Part shown: positions 37,118-45,871 of the stretch, piece by piece
Position numbering within the stretch: the first letter of the stretch is position 1
Layout: the number at the start of each line of letters is the position of its first letter
NCBI GenBank assembly: GCA_016707115.1
Contig: JADJIH010000023.1
Location: 122,555 to 186,554 of the forward strand
Source of the DNA: Ignavibacteriales bacterium
GTDB lineage: Bacteria > Bacteroidota > Ignavibacteria > Ignavibacteriales > Ignavibacteriaceae
Direction of reading: 5' to 3'
DNA length: 64,000 bases
The notes under the pieces: generated by a model
The model's input: only the letters and a program-made list of their open reading frames with translations
Database searches by the model: none
Told to the model about the DNA's origin: nothing
Position numbers and translations under genes: made by a program

Positions 37118-37657
37118 ATGGCAAAACATATCGCATTTCTAAAAGCAATAAATGTTGGCGGGCATACCGTTAAAATGGATTATCTAAAAAAACTTTTTGA
37201 AAAAATGGGATTTGAAAAAGTTGAAACATTTATTGCAAGCGGAAATGTTGTGTTTGAAACAAAATCCAAATCGGTGGATGCTATTAAAAAGAAAATTGAA
37301 ACAGAGTTGGAAAAATCTCTTGGTTACAAAGTTGCAACATTTATCAGAACAACAAAAGAATTAAAAGAAATTTCTGAGCACAAACCGTTTAAAGAATCGG
37401 ATTTAGCCAACGAACAAAATTATTTGTACATAGGATTTCTTGACAATCAACCGAATAAAGAGTCACTGAAAAAAGTTTTGGTCTTATCAGATGAAGCAAA
37501 TGAATTCCATTTTAATAATAAAGAACTTTTCTGGCTTTGTAGAAAAAATTTCAGTGATTCTGGAATAACAGGAAAAACTTTAGAAAAAGCACTTGGTATG
37601 GAAACAACAATTCGTAATTCAACAACGATAAGAAAAATGGCGGTGAGGTTTTGTTAA
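37118..37657 (+). CDS. DUF1697 family protein
   Basis: 179 residues from the ATG at 37118 (MAKHIAFLKAINVGGHTVKM), which begins exactly where the family usually starts. DUF1697 proteins are small cytoplasmic proteins of unknown function with the motif LRAINVGG...KMxxLxxxFexxGFxxVxTxIASGNVxF; here FLKAINVGGHTVKMDYLKKLFEKMGFEKVETFIASGNVVF, a very close match. The second half has the LEKALGMETTIRNSTTIRKM ending. Complete, monocistronic. Confidence 0.9.
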   Translation: MAKHIAFLKAINVGGHTVKMDYLKKLFEKMGFEKVETFIASGNVVFETKSKSVDAIKKKIETELEKSLGYKVATFIRTTKELKEISEHKPFKESDLANEQNYLYIGFLDNQPNKESLKKVLVLSDEANEFHFNNKELFWLCRKNFSDSGITGKTLEKALGMETTIRNSTTIRKMAVRFC

Positions 37658-37718
37658 TATCAATTTTTTATAAATTAACCACGCGTATTAGAGACAGTTT
37701 TATAAAAAGCGAAAAAAC

Positions 37719-39254
37719 ATGAATCAAAAGAAATCATTACTTCTCAGACCGCACTTAATTTATTTATTTTTAGCTTTTAATCTCTATCATTGCAATCCAG
37801 AACCACACACATCAAAGAATAATCTTGATGAAGCAATCCTTTCAGACACCTCAAGTTTTTATTATGTTGATGTTAAAAACTATCCTGTAAAAAATAAAAA
37901 GCTGCCGATTGGTATTTTTGATTCAGGTACCGGCGGATTGACAGTGATGGATGCAATCGTAAACTATGATGGCTTTAACAATCAAAACAAAAATCTTAGC
38001 TCTGATGGTATTCTGGATTTTGAAAAAGAGTGTTTTATTTATCTCGCTGATCAAGCCAATATGCCTTATGGTAATTATCCTTCTCTAAACAAAACTGATG
38101 TTTTAAAGGAACACATTCTTAAGGATCTTCAATTCCTTCTAAGTAATAAATATTATCAATCATCTGGTGATGAAGAATTTGAAATTGATAAATCTCCGGT
38201 TAAAGCAATTGTAATTGCATGTAATACCGCCACGGCGTACGGAATGGAAGATATTGAAGCATTTTTAAAAAAAGCAAATTTGGATATTAAAGTAATCGGA
38301 GTGATTAATGCCGGGGTTAAAGGAGCTTTTGAAAATCTATCGAACAATGAAAATTGCAGTATCGGAGTAATGGCAACAGAGGGCACGGTTTTGTCAAATG
38401 GTTATTTAAACGCAATCAATAAATATAAGATTGATCTTGGTTATAAAGGAGAAATCAAAACATTTCAGCAAGCTGGAATTGGATTAGCCGGAGCGATTGA
38501 TGGTGTGATAGATTATATTAACACACGAGCAACAGAAATTAGAAATGAATACAAAGGTCCATCGTTAACATCGAAGGATGCCAAAATTGATTTAAGTATT
38601 TTGAATCGTTATAATTTTGATTGGAGCAAAAACCGAATTCTATATTCTGGAGAAAAAAACAATCCAACCGAAATCCAAATAAACTCCATTGAAAATTATA
38701 TTTACTATAATGTTGTTTCTCTGCTTGAGCAAATTAAAAACTCGAAATCTGCAAAGCCACTTAAAACAATCATACTTGGCTGCACTCATTATCCATTCTA
38801 TAAAAACATATTTGCTCAAAAGCTGGAAGAACTATACAACTTAAAAGAAGATGGTAATTATGTTTACAGAAAATTTTTGCACAAAGAAATAACATTGATT
38901 GATCCTGCGTTAAACACCGCTAAGGAATTGTATGAATATCTTGGAGAGAATAATCTGTTTGGCGATAATGAATTGAACAAAAGTGAATTTTATATTTCAG
39001 TTCCAAATGTTCAAAACAAAAACACCCAACTAGATTCGCTTGGTAACTTTACATACGAATATAAATACGGTCGCACAGCGGGAATTTTACAGGAATATGT
39101 TAAACAAGTTCCTTTCAACAAAACCAATTTACATCCCGATGTAATAGATATGTTAAGAGAGAAAACACCATTAATTTTTAAACTGATAACAGACTTTAAT
39201 CAAACAAATAGTAAAACTGAGTTTATAAGAAACAATAACTTGGTAATACTTTAA
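37719..39254 (+). CDS. Exported, enlarged glutamate-racemase-like (Asp/Glu racemase family) protein
   Basis: 511 residues, about twice the length of MurI. It opens with a hydrophobic signal (LIYLFLAFNLYHC, possible lipobox Cys25, though the residue before it, His, is unusual). The racemase fold is clear: IGIFDSGTGGLTVMDAI (about 64-80), YLADQANMPYGNYP, the first catalytic cysteine in IACNTATAYG (C168), and the second in LGCTHYPFYK (C355). Between them lie extra segments (about 60-90 residues) that normal racemases lack, and a further extension follows the second site. The likely reaction is L/D-glutamate or a related racemisation, but outside the cytoplasm, which is odd because MurI works inside. 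An alternative is another Asp/Glu racemase-family activity on cell-wall peptides. Confidence 0.75.
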   Translation: MNQKKSLLLRPHLIYLFLAFNLYHCNPEPHTSKNNLDEAILSDTSSFYYVDVKNYPVKNKKLPIGIFDSGTGGLTVMDAIVNYDGFNNQNKNLSSDGILDFEKECFIYLADQANMPYGNYPSLNKTDVLKEHILKDLQFLLSNKYYQSSGDEEFEIDKSPVKAIVIACNTATAYGMEDIEAFLKKANLDIKVIGVINAGVKGAFENLSNNENCSIGVMATEGTVLSNGYLNAINKYKIDLGYKGEIKTFQQAGIGLAGAIDGVIDYINTRATEIRNEYKGPSLTSKDAKIDLSILNRYNFDWSKNRILYSGEKNNPTEIQINSIENYIYYNVVSLLEQIKNSKSAKPLKTIILGCTHYPFYKNIFAQKLEELYNLKEDGNYVYRKFLHKEITLIDPALNTAKELYEYLGENNLFGDNELNKSEFYISVPNVQNKNTQLDSLGNFTYEYKYGRTAGILQEYVKQVPFNKTNLHPDVIDMLREKTPLIFKLITDFNQTNSKTEFIRNNNLVIL

Positions 39255-39264
39255 GGAGCACAAA

Positions 39265-40665
39265 TTGCAAATAGAATTTATCGGCGGCGCAAGAACCGTT
39301 ACAGGTTCGCAGCATTTACTTCATATCAATGGCAAAAAGATTTTACTTGAATGTGGCTTGTTTCAAGGAAGAAGGAGCGAGACTTATGATAAAAATAAAA
39401 ACTTCAAATTCAATCCGGCGGAGATTGATGTTTTAATTTTATCTCATGCACACATAGACCACAGCGGCAACATTCCAAATCTTGTTAGCAAAGGATTTGA
39501 TGGATTGATTTATGCAACTTCTGCAACGGTAGATTTGTGTCAGATCATGCTTCGGGATTCAGCACATCTTCAGGAAAAAGATATTGAGTTTGTAAATAAA
39601 AAACGCAAGAAAAAAAATGAAAACCCTATCGATCCACTATACACATTAGAAGATGTTGAAAAAGCAATGCAGCAATTTGTTGGTGTTCAATACGATAGAA
39701 CTATTGATTTATTTCCGGGCATTCGGTTTACATTTAGAGATGCTGGACACATTCTCGGTTCTGCGGGAGTACATTTAGAGATTGAAGAATCCGGAAGCAA
39801 AAAAATTAGTTTAGGATTTTCAGGAGATATCGGAAGACCGGATTCACCGGTAATAAAATCACCTGATGTGTTGCGCGATCTTGATGTGTTGATAATGGAA
39901 TCAACTTACGGAAATAGGTTACACTCGCCTGCAGAAGAAGTTGAAGAAGATTTTTCATCAACAATAAACAAAGTTATTAATGAAGGTGGAAAAGTTATCA
40001 TTCCCGCTTTTGCAGTTGGAAGAACTCAGACTATCGTTTACATGCTTCATAAACTTTTTGATCAAAACAGGATTCCAGAAGTTCCTATTTATGTTGATTC
40101 ACCAATGGCTGTTGATGCAACAGCAGTCTTTCGATCACACCCAGAATGTTTAGATAGAGAAACGGGTCGCATCTTTTTAGAAGAAGGAACAGATCCGTTT
40201 GGATTTGGCAGATTGAAGTACATAAAGAAAACCGAAGAATCGAAAGAGCTAAATGATAAATCAGGACCGATGATAATTATTTCTGCATCAGGAATGGCGG
40301 AAGGCGGAAGAATCTTACATCATCTTGCGAATAATATTGGTAATCCTAAAAATTTAATTTTATTTGTTGGATATGCGGCAGAGCACACATTAGCTAGAAG
40401 AATTATGGATGGGAATGAAAAGGTTAACATTTTTGGCGAAGAATTCGATGTTCGTGCTAAAATCAAGAAAATGGACTACTTTTCTGGTCATGCCGATCAG
40501 AAGGAATTACTGGATTACCTGCGTCTAAATCAACAAAACAAGTTAAAAAACATATTTTTAGTGCATGGTGAAGAAGATATGGCATTGCCGTTTAGAGAGA
40601 AATTATTGCAAAAAGGCTTTAAAAACGTGCAATTCCCTGCTTCAGGTGAAATAATTAATCTTTAG
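39265..40665 (+). CDS. Beta-CASP metallo-beta-lactamase RNase-like protein
   Basis: 466 residues. It begins at a TTG (39265) that has an AAGGAG ribosome site seven bases upstream. Metallo-beta-lactamase motifs: SHAHIDHSGN (H61, H63, D65, H66), the GHILGSAGV and SGDIGRPDSPV blocks, then the beta-CASP region ESTYGNRLH, SASGMAEGGRILHHL and the RMMBL end with FSGHADQKELLDYL. The family comprises CPSF-73-like exo/endoribonucleases for RNA processing in the cytoplasm. The start is 11 bases after the racemase-like gene, so both are likely co-transcribed. Confidence 0.93.
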   Translation: MQIEFIGGARTVTGSQHLLHINGKKILLECGLFQGRRSETYDKNKNFKFNPAEIDVLILSHAHIDHSGNIPNLVSKGFDGLIYATSATVDLCQIMLRDSAHLQEKDIEFVNKKRKKKNENPIDPLYTLEDVEKAMQQFVGVQYDRTIDLFPGIRFTFRDAGHILGSAGVHLEIEESGSKKISLGFSGDIGRPDSPVIKSPDVLRDLDVLIMESTYGNRLHSPAEEVEEDFSSTINKVINEGGKVIIPAFAVGRTQTIVYMLHKLFDQNRIPEVPIYVDSPMAVDATAVFRSHPECLDRETGRIFLEEGTDPFGFGRLKYIKKTEESKELNDKSGPMIIISASGMAEGGRILHHLANNIGNPKNLILFVGYAAEHTLARRIMDGNEKVNIFGEEFDVRAKIKKMDYFSGHADQKELLDYLRLNQQNKLKNIFLVHGEEDMALPFREKLLQKGFKNVQFPASGEIINL

Positions 40666-40705
40666 TCCGGATAGATTTTTATCTTACATTTATCCAATTA
40701 AGTGT

Positions 40706-40713
40706 TATATTTG
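40706..40713 (+). promoter_or_regulatory. Possible promoter minus-7 box of the sigma-factor gene
   Basis: TATATTTG at 40706-40713 fits the Bacteroidota/Chlorobi TAnnTTTG minus-7 pattern. I see no convincing minus-33 TTG at the expected distance, so this is weak. Confidence 0.25.
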
Positions 40714-40758
40714 CCGTTTACAAAATCAGCACTCCGGTTCTTTCTCCAGGAGGAATCA

Positions 40759-40803
40759 ATGATTGAAATATCAAATAATAAAATCACAATTAAGGAGATG
40801 TAG
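40759..40803 (+). CDS. 14-codon leader peptide ahead of the primary sigma-factor gene
   Basis: The frame MIEISNNKITIKEM starts at 40759 with a strong ribosome site (CAGGAGG, seven bases upstream) and ends at TAG 40801-40803, three bases before the sigma-factor TTG start. The ribosome site of the sigma gene (AAGGAG, 40792-40797) lies inside this frame, so ribosomes reading the leader would pass over it. Coupling of the two translations is inferred. Confidence 0.45.
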   Translation: MIEISNNKITIKEM

Positions 40804-40806
40804 CGC

Positions 40807-41667
40807 TTGAAGATCACAAAACAATTTACTAACCGAGAAAGTAAATCTTTAGACCAGTATTTACAAGAAATCGGTAAAGTTGATCTTCTGACTCCCGATG
40901 ATGAGATTGAACTCGCCATCAAAATTAAAAAGGGAGATAGATTAGCCCAGGAAAGATTAATAAAAGCAAACCTCCGATTTGTAGTGAGCGTTGCAAAACA
41001 ATTTCAGAACCAAGGCTTATCTCTCGGCGATCTCATCAATGAAGGAAATATTGGCTTGATAAAAGCCGCTGAAAGGTTTGATGAAACCCGTGGATTCAAA
41101 TTCATCTCTTACGCTGTGTGGTGGGTTAGACAATCTATTATGCAGGCAATTGCAGATCAATCCAGAGTTGTAAGATTACCACTTAACAGAGTTGGAAATC
41201 TTACCAAGATAAGCAAGGCTTACAGAGATCTTGAACAGGAATATGAAAGAAAGCCCACAACAGATGAGCTTGCACAAATTCTTGAAATGACTTCTGAAGA
41301 AGTTGCTTATGCACTTCAGATTGCAGGAAGACAAGTATCAATGGATGCACCTTTAAAAGAAGGTGATGATGGAAAAAATTCTTTAGTTGATATTCTTCCC
41401 AATGATGAACAACCTTTGCCGGATAATAAATTAATGACCGAGTCTTTGAAAAAAGAAGTTGCAAATGTTCTCTCAACTCTCTCAGAAAGAGAAGCAGAAG
41501 TAATAAAATTATACTTCGGAATTGATGGAGATCATTCGGCTACCTTAGAAGAGATTGGCGAAAGATTTAATCTTACTCGTGAACGCGTACGACAGATTAA
41601 AGAAAAAGCTTTAAGAAATTTAAGGCAATCAAAAAGAAGCGGAAGACTGAAAGCTTATTTAGGATAA
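40807..41667 (+). CDS. rpoD: Primary sigma-70 factor (RpoD/SigA type)
   Basis: 286 residues, the short primary sigma form of Bacteroidota and Chlorobi, which directs RNA polymerase to housekeeping promoters. It starts at TTG (40807) nine bases after AAGGAG; the nearer ATG (40798) is followed at once by TAG. Regions in order: 1.2 (KSLDQYLQEIGKVDLLTPDDEIELA), 2 (ANLRFVVSVAKQFQNQGLSLGDLINEGNIGL, FKFISYAVWWVRQSIMQA), 3 (the QVSMDAPL part), and 4 (TLEEIGERFNLTRERVRQIKEKALRNLR). Intact. A strong terminator follows at 41692-41711. The leader ORF may regulate translation. Confidence 0.95.
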   Translation: MKITKQFTNRESKSLDQYLQEIGKVDLLTPDDEIELAIKIKKGDRLAQERLIKANLRFVVSVAKQFQNQGLSLGDLINEGNIGLIKAAERFDETRGFKFISYAVWWVRQSIMQAIADQSRVVRLPLNRVGNLTKISKAYRDLEQEYERKPTTDELAQILEMTSEEVAYALQIAGRQVSMDAPLKEGDDGKNSLVDILPNDEQPLPDNKLMTESLKKEVANVLSTLSEREAEVIKLYFGIDGDHSATLEEIGERFNLTRERVRQIKEKALRNLRQSKRSGRLKAYLG

Positions 41668-41691
41668 CAAATAATTCGTTTCAGGTTTTAG

Positions 41692-41711
41692 AGCCCCGAT
41701 ATACCGGGGCT
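41692..41711 (+). terminator. Rho-independent terminator of rpoD
   Basis: Arms AGCCCCG (41692-41698) and CGGGGCT (41705-41711), followed by TTTTGTTTTTT, 25 bases after the sigma-factor stop. Confidence 0.88.
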
Positions 41712-41962
41712 TTTGTTTTTTAAACCATTCATATCTCTTTACGCTCTCTAAAAAAATGTTGGCGATCTTTTTGCATAACCATCCCTTCGGAAGCATGAAC
41801 GGCCGCTAAAAACATTTCACGCAAAGCTCGTATAAAGAAATTAAAATCCATTCCTCTCGCTTATAAAACCATTTAACCGCTTATCTAAAACAAGCGTATT
41901 TTTGATTTCTCACAAGTAAATTTCGGATGTAAAAAAAGATACAAATGTAAAAACACAGAGTT

Positions 41963-44148
41963 ATGAAGCAATCGATACTTATATTTTTAATAATAATCTC
42001 ATCTAACCTGCTCTCTGCGACAGGAAACAAAAACATTCAGAAAGCACTTCGTCTTCTAAAAATTAATAGTGAAATTATAATTGATGGTAAGATAGATAAC
42101 TCTTGGAGTTATGCCGATTCAACGGTTAGTTTTTTTCAATTGGAACCATATTTTAATCAACCCACTTCAGTAAAAACAGTTGCTAAAGTTTTAACCACAG
42201 AAGAAGCCCTTTATTGTTTGATGATTTGTTATGACGATAAAGAATATATTCAGGCTAATGCAGGAATGCACGATGGTTATACCGGTGATATTGTTTCTAT
42301 AATGCTCGATACTTTTGGTGATAAACAAACCGCATATAAATTTGCAATCAATGCATCAGGTGTTATTTCAGATTCACGTATGCTTGATGATGCACGCAAC
42401 CGCGACTATAGCTGGGATGGTATTTGGGAAGGAACATCACAGATTTATGATTGGGGTTTTGTTGTTGAAATGAAAATTCCTTACAAGTCAATAAAGTATG
42501 ATAAAAATTTGTCCGAATGGGGCTTAGATTTTGATCGCTGGCGCTCATACAATAAAGAAGATATTTATTGGTGCGAGTATGAACAAAGCGAAGGACAAAG
42601 AATTTCTAAATTTGGGAAATTAATTTTTCAGGATTTTAAACCAACAATTACAGGATTAAATCTAGAGATTTATCCTGTTGGTATCGCAAAGACAACTTAC
42701 CTTGGTGATAACAAATATAAATTTGATCCAAGTGCGGGGCTTGATATTTTTTACAATCCATCCGAGCAATTAACTTTTTTACTAACTGCCAATCCAGATT
42801 TTGCACAAATAGAAGCCGATCCTTTTGATTTTAATATAAGCAGGTATGAAGATTACTTTACCGAAAGAAGACCTTCTTTACAGAAGGTAATGAAGTTTTT
42901 AATCCGGCAGGAAGAGAACGCAATTCAGGATTTTACCGACCGCTTGAGCTCTTTTATTCAAGAAGGATTGGAAAACTCCTTCCGGGCGGAGAAGAAGTTC
43001 CGCTTATTTTCGGCACTAAAGCATTTGGAAGATTACGGATTGGGATATGGCGGATTTGTAGCGTTAACTGGCGAAACGGATTATGTTGATGATGGATAAT
43101 AATATAACTGAACCTCAAGCTTATTTTGGATCAGCCAGATTAAAAAACAAATTCTTGATAACTCATCTGTTGGTGTTTTGATGGTTGGTAAACAAACAAA
43201 AGAAAACACATATGGAGTTATTGATATCGATGGAGCCTTTCGTGCTTCTGACTGGCAGCTTGCTTATCAATTTGCAAGATCGTTTGAAAATAGCGATGGA
43301 GAGTATGCTGCCTCAATCGGCTTTAGAAATATTTCCAAAAATGGGGTAACTTATTTCAGGATGAGAGCAATAGGCAATAAGTTTAATGTAGGTCAAATTG
43401 GATATGTTCCCTGGCAAGGCACAATTAATTCTGTGGGATTAACAGGACCGATCTGGTACTTCAATGATGGCGCAATAAGAAATATTTTTTGTATTTCGGT
43501 CCTGCAATAAATTATGAACATGCAGATCTGTATACAGATTACGCCGGAGTTATTGGTTTTAATATGCAATTTCGAGATGGCTGGGGTTATGAAATTAATG
43601 CTGATTTTGGTAAAAGTAAAGATGAAGATATTATTTATGATTCTTACAGCGTAAATCTAAGTTCGTGGTTTAATCTTTCGCAAAACTGGAATGCCAATGC
43701 CTGGGGCGGTTATCAAAATACCTATAACTTTGATAGAGATTATCTTGCCTCATTTTCGTGGTTTGGTTTTTCTGCTGAATGGAAAGCATTTGACATTTTA
43801 GAAATCGGAACTTCTTACGATATGTTTATTGAAGGTGATCCTGACGGTAACATTGAAGATATAACTTACAATGCCCGTCCGTTTTTTTCTTTAACACCAA
43901 TTAACAATTTAAACTTTAGAGTTTATGTTGATAATGTTTTTGTACGATCAACAGATAGAATGGAAAGAATAATCGGCGGATTTTTATTTAGCTGGAACTT
44001 CTTACCAAAAAGCTGGATTTATCTTGCACTAAATGAATTCCGGGATAGAAGCGATGAGTATGATTCAAACAATAACTTACTTCCGAACAGAATGCACACA
44101 ACAAATCGTGCCGCAGTTTTTAAGATAAAGTATTTGTATTACTTCTAG
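41963..44148 (+). CDS. DUF5916 / CBM9-like exported protein, frameshifted
   Basis: About 720 residues in total. Signal peptide ending near NLLSATG. The N-terminal 180 residues form a carbohydrate-binding-module-9-like domain (IIIDGKIDNSWSYADS, FKPTITGLNLEIYPVGIAKTTYLGDNKYKFD). A DUF5916 outer-membrane-like barrel domain follows (NPDFAQIEADPFDFNISRYEDYFTERRP..., later FYSRRIG in a shifted frame). At least three frame breaks (near 42875, 43035 and 43495) split the barrel; the corrected reading restores FTERRPFFTEGNEVF. The start is the ATG at 41963. Likely an outer-membrane protein with an external glycan-binding module, of unknown role. Confidence 0.75.
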
Positions 44149-44313
44149 TAGAATAGTAAATACTTTTAAGTAATATATTGCTTATTAATACAGTTTGAGA
44201 TTAACCGTTAAAACTTTTAATATTGAGTAATTAAAAACAGAAGTTGTTTATACCAGAGCTATAGGTACTACATACCATTCTGTAAAAATTTACTAATTCA
44301 ATCGGAGACCGTT

Positions 44314-44619
44314 ATGCCTGTAAAACCCAGTGAAAAGGAAGAAGAATATTTTGCAAGATTGGAATTTGAAAGAAAAAAGAAACAGGAAGAAGAATCACGC
44401 ATTAAATTAGAAAAGGCTGAAAAGGAAAGACTTAAAAACCTACACAATATGCATTGCCCAAAATGTGGAATGAAACTGATAGAAATTAATTATAAAAATA
44501 TTCAGATCGATAAATGTTCATCCTGCGATGGTGTATGGCTTGATGCCGGTGAACTTGATGCAATTTCCAAACTCGAAAAAGGCAAGCTGGATAAATTGTT
44601 TGGCGTTTTTAAGAAATAA
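44314..44619 (+). CDS. zf-TFIIB domain protein
   Basis: 101 residues. The N-terminal half is a charged helix (EEEYFARLEFERKKKQEEESRIKLEKAEKERLKNL) that could form a coiled coil. The C-terminal half holds a zinc ribbon with four cysteines: CPKCGMKL (C48, C51) and CSSCDGVWLD (C68, C71), typical of zf-TFIIB proteins; their function is not known. It overlaps the end of the converging acyltransferase gene by 11 bases, an unusual tail-to-tail overlap. Complete. Confidence 0.86.
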   Translation: MPVKPSEKEEEYFARLEFERKKKQEEESRIKLEKAEKERLKNLHNMHCPKCGMKLIEINYKNIQIDKCSSCDGVWLDAGELDAISKLEKGKLDKLFGVFKK

Positions 44620-45739
44620 AAAACAGAATCACCATAACAGCAGCAGCAACTTTTACAAAGATTGGAAAATACATAGGATATTTTTTCTTAACCCAACCCC
44701 AAAGCTTTGCAGCAAGGATCATAAGTGCAATTAACATTATTGTTGCGCCAGTTGCTTCAATAACATTCATTGTCATTCCAATTCTGCTTGCAAGACTTTT
44801 ACCGCTCCAGAAAACACCATAAATAATTATTAAGTGCAGCCAATAAACAAGAAGCGATTCACGGCTTGCATCCAGTACAAAAGATTTTTTAACATCAAAT
44901 TTTTTATCAACCAACCAGCAGAAATAAAACAAAACAAAAATGTATCCCAATCTTTCTAAATAAAAAACCGGATTTGGTAGAATTGAAGTAAGTGTTTTAG
45001 AAAATAAACCAGAATAAAAAAATGACCAAAACAAAAGCGTAATCAATCCGGCAATTGCCACTTTACTAATAAATTTTTCTTCTTCATTTTGTTCACGAGC
45101 CTCAACAAAATATTTTGCAAAGATTCCTCCCGCGAGTAAGAAATTTAACCATGGAAAGATTGGAAACAAGGATCCATTTATTCGATTAAAATAATTTGCA
45201 ATTGCTATTGGCAAATATTTCGAAAATTCAATCTTCCACAGCAACGGTGAAATAGCAGTTACAACAATTAACGAAGCAATTAGAAAATAATGATATGTTT
45301 TATCTGATTTGATTAATAATCTTGTTAAAAACAAAAACAACAAACCAAAACCAATGCATTGCAAAACATCTACTGCCAAAAAAGCTTTCTAGCAATTGTG
45401 GAGTTGATTGGTTAATTGTTTTTGATATAGAATAAAATGGAAGATGTAAAGCATAGCCAATTATTATTATCTGGAAAATTCTTGCAATCTTTTCCAGAAT
45501 GCTTTGCTAAGTTTTCTCATTTCATCAAGCTTACCACCGGAGGATACCTGAAATGCAAAACCCGATACAAACAAAAATGAAGGGGCAACCAATCCATTAA
45601 TAAAATTAAGAACACTAAACCAACCCGATTGTCTTAATTCAGGAAACAAGAAAGCATTAAATACGTGGACTTCGATCATAATTATGATTACTAGTCCACG
45701 TAACAAATCTGCAGAAACGTATCTTACTTTTTCTTTCAT
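44609..45739 (-). CDS. DUF1624 / heparan N-acetyltransferase-like acyltransferase, frameshifted
   Basis: About 375 residues. Starts at 45739 (MKEKVRYVSADLLRGLVIIIMIEVHVFNAF), the standard opening of DUF1624/HGSNAT-like acyltransferase membrane proteins that use acetyl-CoA to acetylate sugars across the membrane. Ten or so membrane segments are visible, including FINGLVAPSFLFVSGFAF, YLERLGYIFVLFYFCWLVD and LVYWLHLIIIYGVFW. The frame breaks near 45460; the second part (IFQIIIIGYALHLPFYSISK..., ending at 44609) continues it. No signal peptide needed. The acetyl-transferring histidine cannot be pinned down. Confidence 0.8.
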
Positions 45740-45780
45740 AAATTCAATAAAAGTGCTTAAAGCTGTGGATTTTATTTCAA

Positions 45781-45844
45781 TGTCATTCGATTGTAAACAG
45801 GAATCTAAGGTTTTAAATAGACTCCCACTTTCGTGGGAATGACA
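45781..45844. repeat. Dispersed palindromic element with TGTCATTC...GAATGACA ends
   Basis: The element starts TGTCATTC (45781-45788) and ends GGGAATGACA (45844). Its right half has a hairpin TCCCAC-TTTC-GTGGGA (45823-45838). It shares the same outer words with the elements at 22066-22140 and near 49720, but the inner sequence differs, so these are families of related elements. Confidence 0.6.
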
Positions 45845-45871
45845 GAAAGCGATAATTCTATTATTTTTTTG

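Noticed and set aside
40798..40803. ATG as the start of the primary sigma factor
   Set aside because: The ATG touches its AAGGAG without spacing and is followed at once by TAG; TTG at 40807 has the right spacing.
41712..41962. Possible small RNA between the sigma gene and the DUF5916 gene
   Set aside because: No hairpin-plus-T-run other than the rpoD terminator and no conserved element that I can recognise.
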